This document shows positions 58,818 to 64,000 of a DNA stretch of 64,000 bases, piece after piece. The translations under genes and the position numbers were made by a program. The stretch's first letter is position 1. Every line of letters begins with the position of its first letter. The DNA comes from an uncultured Victivallales bacterium (GTDB taxonomy: Bacteria; Verrucomicrobiota; Lentisphaeria; Victivallales; UBA1829): contig CALXRI010000009.1 of assembly GCA_944390795.1 (NCBI GenBank), positions 1-64,000 on the forward strand. The letters run 5' to 3'. A model generated the notes under the pieces. It worked only from the letters and a program-made list of their open reading frames with translations. It made no database searches and was not told the DNA's origin.

Positions 58818-61148
58818 TCAGTTCGGCCCGAAGGAGGCGCCCATGTTGAAATGGAAGCGCAGGGAATTCGATACGCCGTCCTGCTTGTTGATGATCGGAA
58901 ATGCCAGATCGAGCCGGATCGGCGCATTGACGTTCGGCAGCTTGATGCGGAGCCCGTAACCGATGCCCATGTTGACCGTCCGGAACTGGAAGCGTTCCGG
59001 CCCGGCGTCGCCGATATCCACAAAGAACGCGCCGCGCACGATGCTGTAAATCGGATGGGAGAGTTCCGCCGTCACGATATACATGGTCTGCCCGCCGTAG
59101 TTGTCATGACGGTAATCCTCGGGACCGATGCTGCGGTAGGGAAAGCCGCGGACGGAATCGCCGCCGCCGAGGAAATACCGCTCAAACAGCGGAACCATCC
59201 CCGGTTCGCCGATATTGGAGAGGAAACCGACCTTCGCGCCGGCGCTGAAAACAAACCAGTCATTGAAGAACGAATAGTGATACGTTCCCTTGGCTTCCAG
59301 GCGGAGATAGTCGTTGGTCGCTCCGAACGCCTGGGAGGTGAAGGCCGCCAGTCCGCCGATGCTGTAGCCGCGCGTCGGATCGGTGGCGCTGTTGCGCGTA
59401 TCGCGCTCCAGGGAGAGCTGAAGACGACCGACCAGCTCATTTCCCTTGCTCTCCTGGAAACGGTAAGACATTTTCCGTCTCATGTCGTAAATCCGGACCT
59501 GCTCAAAGGTGTAACCGACGGACGCGGTCGTGAAATCGTCGAAGATCCGCTTGGTCAGAGAGGTCGAAAAGCCGATCCGCCGTTCGGACCAGTCGTCATA
59601 ATCCAGATTTCGGACATATCCCGAGATGTCCCAGCGCAGCGGAATGCCGAACAGCCAGGGTTCCGTGAAGTCCAGTTCGAAATTGTAACGCTCAAGCCCC
59701 ATCACGGCAAGAAGGCGCATACGCTGCCCGCCGCCGGTGAAGTAGTTCCACGGATCCAGAATGTCCATGTTGTTGTGTGTGATTTCAAGCATTCCGGACA
59801 GACTGTCGGTATCCGACCAGGATCCGCCGATCTTCGCATCGATGAACCGCTTCTCCTTGAGGGTAATGTCGATATCCTTCGTATCCGGAGTCCCCATTTC
59901 GGACGTTCTGGCGACCGCGTCCACTTTTTCAAAGTAGCCCATGCCCATCAGACGGCTCTTGGCAAGCTTGACCATGTTCTTGTCCACCGGATCGCCGGGA
60001 ATCATCGGAAGTTCGCGCCGGATCACATAATCCTTGGTGTACTTGTTGCCCGAAATCAGGATGTCGTGGATCTTATAAAGCGGGCCTTCCTTGAGCTTAT
60101 AGGCAAGATCGACCGTATGCGTCTTGTAATTCGGAATGCGGATCGGGCTGACGAGAAAATCGGCATACCCGAGACGGCTGTATTTGTTGTCAAGCGCCTC
60201 CGCTCCGTCATTCTCCAGTTTGCTGGAAAACGTCATTCCGGGTTTCAGCGGAATCAGTCCGACAAGTTCCTCGGGCTTGAAACGTTCGGCGCCCTCCACA
60301 TAGACCTTGCCGACTTTGTAGGGCTCGCCTTCCTCCACCGTGAAGGTCACGTCGACAATCTCCGGATTTTCGGGATCCTCGGTGACTTTCACGTCGGTCA
60401 CCTTGAAATCCAGATATCCCTTCTGCCAGTAGAGCTCGCGGAGACGGACGGGATCGCGCCCGAGCTCCTCGCGGTTCAGCAGACCGTAGTCAAAAATCCA
60501 GCTGAACCACGGATGGCTCAGGAAGGAGTGCCGCGTCGCAATCGCGTCATGGAGCTCGCTCTCGGAATAAACGGACGCTCCGGGAAATGTCACCTTTCCG
60601 ACACGCAGACGGAGATTTTCCGTGATGTTGAATACGATTCTGATGTGATTCTCATCGATTTTTTCGATTTTCGGAATGACGATCGCATCGTTCAGCCCTT
60701 TGGAAAGATAGAATTTACGGAGCGCGTCGGCGCTGTTCCGCAGCGCCATGTCATTCAGAGGCACTCCGGTGGCGACGGAAATCTCCTCCGCCAGTTTTTT
60801 CGCGTCATATTTTTTGTTGCCGGTGAAAACAACCTCCCGCACAACCGGTTTGGGTGTGATCTTGAAAATAATTTCAATCTTTCCGTCCGGCGTCTTGCGG
60901 GTTTCCGACGCCACGTCCGAAAACATTCCCATGGCGTGAAGGCGCTTGATGTCGTCATTGACCGTGCGTTCGCTGTACATTCCCCCCTTGCGGCTCTGAA
61001 CATTATAGCGGAGCACATCCTCCCCGAATTTATAGTCCGACCCCTGGTCGAAGGAAACGGAAGCGATTTCCTGGGCCGCGGCAGGACGGCAGAAACAGAA
61101 GGCGCCCAGCACCATTCCCGCCGTCAAGATTACCGTCAATTTGTTCAT
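58818..61148 (-). CDS. bamA: Outer membrane protein assembly factor BamA
   Basis: A 776-residue outer membrane protein. Signal peptide about residues 1-26 (ending PAAAQ). POTRA domains run from about 27 to 400 (EIIFKITPKPVVREVVF, VDVTFTVEEGEPYKVGKVYVEG), about five in all. The rest is a 16-strand beta-barrel with the conserved loop motif VRGFPYRS of BamA. The start at 61148 (MNKLTVIL) is chosen for its signal peptide; the frame begins with a TTG eight codons earlier and has another ATG between. It inserts beta-barrel proteins into the outer membrane, so the organism is diderm. Confidence 0.93.
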   Translation of the reverse strand: MNKLTVILTAGMVLGAFCFCRPAAAQEIASVSFDQGSDYKFGEDVLRYNVQSRKGGMYSERTVNDDIKRLHAMGMFSDVASETRKTPDGKIEIIFKITPKPVVREVVFTGNKKYDAKKLAEEISVATGVPLNDMALRNSADALRKFYLSKGLNDAIVIPKIEKIDENHIRIVFNITENLRLRVGKVTFPGASVYSESELHDAIATRHSFLSHPWFSWIFDYGLLNREELGRDPVRLRELYWQKGYLDFKVTDVKVTEDPENPEIVDVTFTVEEGEPYKVGKVYVEGAERFKPEELVGLIPLKPGMTFSSKLENDGAEALDNKYSRLGYADFLVSPIRIPNYKTHTVDLAYKLKEGPLYKIHDILISGNKYTKDYVIRRELPMIPGDPVDKNMVKLAKSRLMGMGYFEKVDAVARTSEMGTPDTKDIDITLKEKRFIDAKIGGSWSDTDSLSGMLEITHNNMDILDPWNYFTGGGQRMRLLAVMGLERYNFELDFTEPWLFGIPLRWDISGYVRNLDYDDWSERRIGFSTSLTKRIFDDFTTASVGYTFEQVRIYDMRRKMSYRFQESKGNELVGRLQLSLERDTRNSATDPTRGYSIGGLAAFTSQAFGATNDYLRLEAKGTYHYSFFNDWFVFSAGAKVGFLSNIGEPGMVPLFERYFLGGGDSVRGFPYRSIGPEDYRHDNYGGQTMYIVTAELSHPIYSIVRGAFFVDIGDAGPERFQFRTVNMGIGYGLRIKLPNVNAPIRLDLAFPIINKQDGVSNSLRFHFNMGASFGPN

Positions 61149-61224
61149 CAAGCTCATTTCCCAAATTATCAAAAAAAATTAAACATCCGGCAACTATAAT
61201 CCGCCTTCCGGGAAATTTCAAATT

Positions 61225-62811
61225 CTATTTCGGCGAATTTGCGGCCGGGACATCGGAATCCCCGTAACGGTGCTCCATGCTCCGGAACTCCATGAGGGCG
61301 GGAAAGAACTTCAGTTTGACCACGCCGGTCTTTCCGTTGCGGTTCTTCTCCACGATCAGTTCGGCATCCACGCCGACTTTGTTCGCCTCGGGATTCGACT
61401 CCTTCGTATCATCGCGGTTGCGGTGCAGAAACACCACGACGTCCGCGTCCTGTTCAATCGCGCCGGACTCGCGCAGATGGCTCAGTTTCGGTCTGGCATT
61501 CGCAGGGCCGGCGCCTTTCTCCACCTCGCGGTTCAGCTGGGCGAGCACCAGCACCGGAAGCCCGAGATCCTTCGCCAGTTTTTTCAAACCGCCGGAAATC
61601 GCCGCAACTTCCACCTGGCGGCTGTCCTTGCCCGCCGCATCGCCGGATTTCATCAGCTGAAGATAGTCAATCACAATCAGATCAAGTTTGTGAAGATCGT
61701 GCAGTTTCCGAGCCTTGGCGCGGAGTTCGAACACGGAAATCCCCGCGGTCGGGTCGATATACAGCCGGGCATTCTTCAGCGCGATTGCAGCTGCGCTCAG
61801 GCGGGAGGAATCGCCGGGTTTCAGATTCCGGTCCATGATGGACGAGATCGGAACGCGCGACTCGGTGCACAGCAGACGCTGCGCCACCTGTTCCGCACTC
61901 ATCTCCAGACTGAAAAACGCTACCGTTCTGCGCTTTCCGCCGATATCCTTCATCATGATGTTGCGCACGATGTTCAGCGCGATGGCAGTTTTCCCGATGG
62001 ACGGACGGGCGGCGAGAACAAACATTTCCCCGGCTTTCAGGCCGCCTCCGATCAAGGCGTCCAGATCCGGAAACTCGGTTGGAATGCCGGGTTCGACTTC
62101 CCGGTTGTAAACGCGCATGAAGTACTCGAACGTCTCCTGCATCAGGTCGCGGAGACTGCGGACCTCCGGCTGGACAAAACGGTTGCGCACCTTGAAGATT
62201 TCTGATTCGATGGTATCAAGCAGACTCTTGACATCATCCGTGGTGTTGCGGCAGAGATCAACCGCCGCCGTGCAGGTGCGGATCATCTCCCGCAGCATGG
62301 CATAGTCGCGCAGCGTATGGCACCACGTCTCCACATTCGCCGTGCTGACAATGGAGCTCTGGACGTCGAGCAGATACTCCTGTCCGCCGATCGCCTCAAG
62401 TTTCGAATTGCGTCCCAGATAATCGGATACGGAAAGAAGATCGATTCCGATGTTTTTCTCGGCAAGCTCCAGAATCGCCTCGTAAATGACGGCCAGCTTC
62501 GGATCATAGAAGATCATGAGCGCCTGGCTGTGAAACGCGCTTTTCCGGAGAGCGTCCACATCCCCGCTCTTTTTCTTCTGCATCCCCGTTTCAGGCGCGG
62601 AAAGCCCGCCGAGAACCGTGAGAACGGTGGCAATGCAGGAAGGTTCGATCAAAAGGGCGGCAACCACGGCGCGCTCCGTGTCCGGATCCGCAAACGCGGA
62701 AGATGCAGAGGGGACGCCCGCGCCGCGCCTCTGCATTCCCGTTTCGGAAACCTGCGCCTCCGGAGATTCTCCGGCGGCGGGCCCCTCACTATAGTCCTCA
62801 ACGGCCATCAT
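61225..62811 (-). CDS. dnaB: Replicative DNA helicase DnaB
   Basis: A 528-residue hexameric helicase, somewhat longer than the usual 450-470. The N-terminal DnaB domain has an extra 40 residues at the start and a linker with ETGMQKKKSGDVD, whose ETGMQ also occurs near residue 25. The RecA-like half has Walker A ARPSIGKTAIAL, the following FSLEMSAEQVAQRLL and VIDYLQLM. There is no intein. It starts with two ATG codons; the first shares one base with the rplI stop. It is the last gene of the ssb-rpsR-rplI-dnaB cluster. Confidence 0.95.
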   Translation of the reverse strand: MMAVEDYSEGPAAGESPEAQVSETGMQRRGAGVPSASSAFADPDTERAVVAALLIEPSCIATVLTVLGGLSAPETGMQKKKSGDVDALRKSAFHSQALMIFYDPKLAVIYEAILELAEKNIGIDLLSVSDYLGRNSKLEAIGGQEYLLDVQSSIVSTANVETWCHTLRDYAMLREMIRTCTAAVDLCRNTTDDVKSLLDTIESEIFKVRNRFVQPEVRSLRDLMQETFEYFMRVYNREVEPGIPTEFPDLDALIGGGLKAGEMFVLAARPSIGKTAIALNIVRNIMMKDIGGKRRTVAFFSLEMSAEQVAQRLLCTESRVPISSIMDRNLKPGDSSRLSAAAIALKNARLYIDPTAGISVFELRAKARKLHDLHKLDLIVIDYLQLMKSGDAAGKDSRQVEVAAISGGLKKLAKDLGLPVLVLAQLNREVEKGAGPANARPKLSHLRESGAIEQDADVVVFLHRNRDDTKESNPEANKVGVDAELIVEKNRNGKTGVVKLKFFPALMEFRSMEHRYGDSDVPAANSPK

Positions 62812-63263
62812 CAGGCTCTGACGATTACGATTTTACCGTTCGCCACAATGTCCTGATGAAGCTTGATGTTGATCGTGTATTCCCCGAGGGAGCGGATGTG
62901 CTTGTCCATCCGGATGCGCTGATGCTCCACTTTCACACCGTTGACGGCGTAAATCTCCGCGACCATTCTTTCCGTCACGGAACCGAACAGATGGTTGTCG
63001 TCAGAAGCCTGCATCGGTATCTGGATCACCATGCCGGCAATTTTGTCGGCGAGCGCCTGCGCAGCCTCAAGTTCCGCTTTCCGTCTGGCTTCGATTTTCT
63101 CCTTCTGCGCTTCAATCTGCTTGAGAACGACAGGGGAAGCGGGCGCCGCAAGACCTCTCGGAATCAGAAAATTTCTTCCATATCCGGGCGCGACATGCAC
63201 GGAATCACCGGCAAGGCCGAGATCCTCAACATCCTGCAGAAGTACCAATTTCATAGATGCCAT
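62811..63263 (-). CDS. rplI: 50S ribosomal protein L9
   Basis: A 150-residue ribosomal protein. The signature GYGRNFLIPRGLA is complete and is followed by the long connecting helix (QIEAQKEKIEARRKAELEAA) and the C-terminal RNA-binding domain (GSVTERMVAEI). The start at 63263 (MASMKLVLL) is chosen because AAAGG lies nine bases upstream; starting three codons later is possible. Its stop overlaps dnaB by one base. The gene order rpsR-rplI-dnaB is widely conserved. Confidence 0.95.
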   Translation of the reverse strand: MASMKLVLLQDVEDLGLAGDSVHVAPGYGRNFLIPRGLAAPASPVVLKQIEAQKEKIEARRKAELEAAQALADKIAGMVIQIPMQASDDNHLFGSVTERMVAEIYAVNGVKVEHQRIRMDKHIRSLGEYTINIKLHQDIVANGKIVIVRA

Positions 63264-63292
63264 TGTTGTAAGCCTTTCTTCAAAAAGTTTCC

Positions 63293-63529
63293 TCAAAGAA
63301 CAATGCTGATGATTCTGGCGCGCTTGACGGCGACGCTGAGCATTTTCTGATGTTTCAGGCAGGTGCCCGTGATGCGGCGGGGAAGAATACGGCCCTTCTC
63401 CGTCTGGAACTTCTTCAGAAGATCGGCATCCTTGAAGTCGATGAAATTGATCTTGTTCTCGCAAAGTCTGCAGATTTTCGGTTTCGCCATGCGTCTTTTC
63501 ATGCGGCGCTTCTTATTCACCATTGCCAT
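63293..63529 (-). CDS. rpsR: 30S ribosomal protein S18
   Basis: A 78-residue ribosomal protein. The basic start ([10 protein letters not shown]), [16 protein letters not shown] and the ending [27 protein letters not shown], split here, are diagnostic. It keeps Cys pairs (CRLC, and a later Cys), as in zinc-binding S18 forms. AAGGAG lies nine bases before the ATG. Between ssb and rplI. Confidence 0.96.
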   Translation of the reverse strand: MAMVNKKRRMKRRMAKPKICRLCENKINFIDFKDADLLKKFQTEKGRILPRRITGTCLKHQKMLSVAVKRARIISIVL

Positions 63530-63569
63530 GACTGAATTCTCCTTAAGGTTGGTTTATTTTCATTGCGTT

Positions 63570-64000
63570 TCAGAAAGGAATGTCGTCATCGACGCCTTCC
63601 ACAGTCTCGAACGGCGGATCGTCCGGAGGCATCTGCGGGACATCCTCCGGCGCAGGCGGCGCAGGCGGTGCAGACTGCTGACGGTACTGCTGCGGACGAC
63701 CCTGCGGGCCTCTCTGCGCCCCGTATCCGCCCTGCGGACCGCCGCCATACCCGTTTTGCGGGCCGCGGTTGTACTGGGAGTAGCCCCCGGGCTGTCCGCC
63801 TTCCGGCGGCATGTCGCCAGCGGGCCGGTCGTCCCTGCGGTCAAGGAACTGCACCCGATCCGCGTTCACGCGAAGGCGCGAGCGCTTTTTCTGAGTCTCA
63901 CGGTCGTCCCATTGATCGTAGACAAGACGTCCTTCAATGAATACGGCGGAACCTTTCTGCAGGAAGCGCGAAGCGGTCTCCGCCTGCTTCCCCCAGACAA
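63570..64000 (-). CDS. ssb: Single-stranded DNA-binding protein, 5' end cut by the window
   Basis: The last 142 codons of SSB. The OB-fold end is readable at the window edge (VWGKQAETASRFLQKGSAVFIEG, split, then LVYDQWDDRETQKKRSRLRV). A Gly/Gln/Pro-rich linker follows, with GGYGAQRG-like units, and the protein ends in the acidic tip DDDIPF that recruits repair and replication proteins. Position before rpsR fits the conserved rpsF-ssb-rpsR order; rpsF should lie to the right of the window. Confidence 0.93.
   Translation of the reverse strand, partial: VWGKQAETASRFLQKGSAVFIEGRLVYDQWDDRETQKKRSRLRVNADRVQFLDRRDDRPAGDMPPEGGQPGGYSQYNRGPQNGYGGGPQGGYGAQRGPQGRPQQYRQQSAPPAPPAPEDVPQMPPDDPPFETVEGVDDDIPF

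Noticed and set aside
58851-61199. Long open frame opposite bamA
   Set aside because: Antisense shadow of a certain gene; the translation is low in hydrophobic pattern and has no motif.
61225-62811. Intein in DnaB
   Set aside because: The extra length is a simple N-terminal extension and linker; no splicing-block Cys/His-Asn pattern interrupts the RecA motifs.
1-64000. CRISPR arrays, rRNA genes and insertion sequences
   Set aside because: No regularly spaced direct repeats of CRISPR length, no rRNA signature, and no transposase frame was seen.

Overview
The window looks like a chromosomal segment from a Lentisphaerota bacterium close to Victivallis. This is an inference from gene content: a large-prepilin-type pseudopilin with a [28 protein letters not shown] leader split as in that phylum, many Gfo/Idh/MocA oxidoreductases and TIM-barrel sugar isomerases beside AraC-type regulators, glycoside hydrolases, and an intact MoxR/DUF58/BatA/vWA/DUF4159/DUF4175 cluster of the kind common in the PVC superphylum. 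Coding density is high, GC is above one half, and genes are packed with ATGA or GTGA overlaps.

Layout. 1-800: tRNA-Lys(CTT) and two gene-free stretches, one holding helically spaced GTCCG boxes. 0.8-21 kb: carbohydrate catabolism. It contains sugar isomerases, an MFS transporter, an alpha/beta hydrolase, a PocR-AraC regulator divergent from a Gfo/Idh-isomerase pair, a minus-strand redox operon (SDR, FrdA-like flavoprotein, XRE-cupin regulator, Old Yellow Enzyme) followed by ThuA-like and D-2-hydroxyacid dehydrogenase genes, a De Ley-Doudoroff D-galactonate operon (PfkB-type kinase, galactonate dehydratase, KDPGal aldolase) facing its IclR regulator across an operator-promoter palindrome, and a Gfo/Idh pair divergent from an AraC regulator. 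21-30 kb: pgi, a KamA/EpmB-like radical SAM enzyme, a transmembrane Ser/Thr kinase with a Cache-like sensor, Maf, a split chromate transporter, a zinc-ribbon protein and an extended SDR. 30-37 kb: a minus-strand polysaccharide operon whose first gene fuses a GntR DNA-binding domain to a complete GH38 alpha-mannosidase, followed by a secreted LamG-like protein, a pseudopilin and a two-module pectate-lyase-3/GH55-like beta-helix enzyme. 37-42 kb: an orphan terminase large subunit, an O-antigen-ligase/TPR protein, MarC and SrkA. 42-55 kb: an eight-gene co-directional cluster around an FHA-MoxR ATPase. 55-64 kb: housekeeping genes gyrA-folP, bamA, and the ssb-rpsR-rplI-dnaB cluster (ssb cut by the window end).

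The observations most worth following are: (1) the GntR-GH38 fusion under a consensus promoter with a palindrome in its spacer; (2) a dispersed structured repeat of about 115 bp with short terminal inverted repeats and a wobble-conserved inner hairpin, found at the 3' ends of genes; (3) the FHA-MoxR fusion heading the vWA cluster in the same window as a sensor kinase; (4) a stand-alone but catalytically complete terminase; and (5) a redox operon of unknown substrate with a regulator encoded inside it.

All functional names rest on motif recognition by eye. No database search was run.
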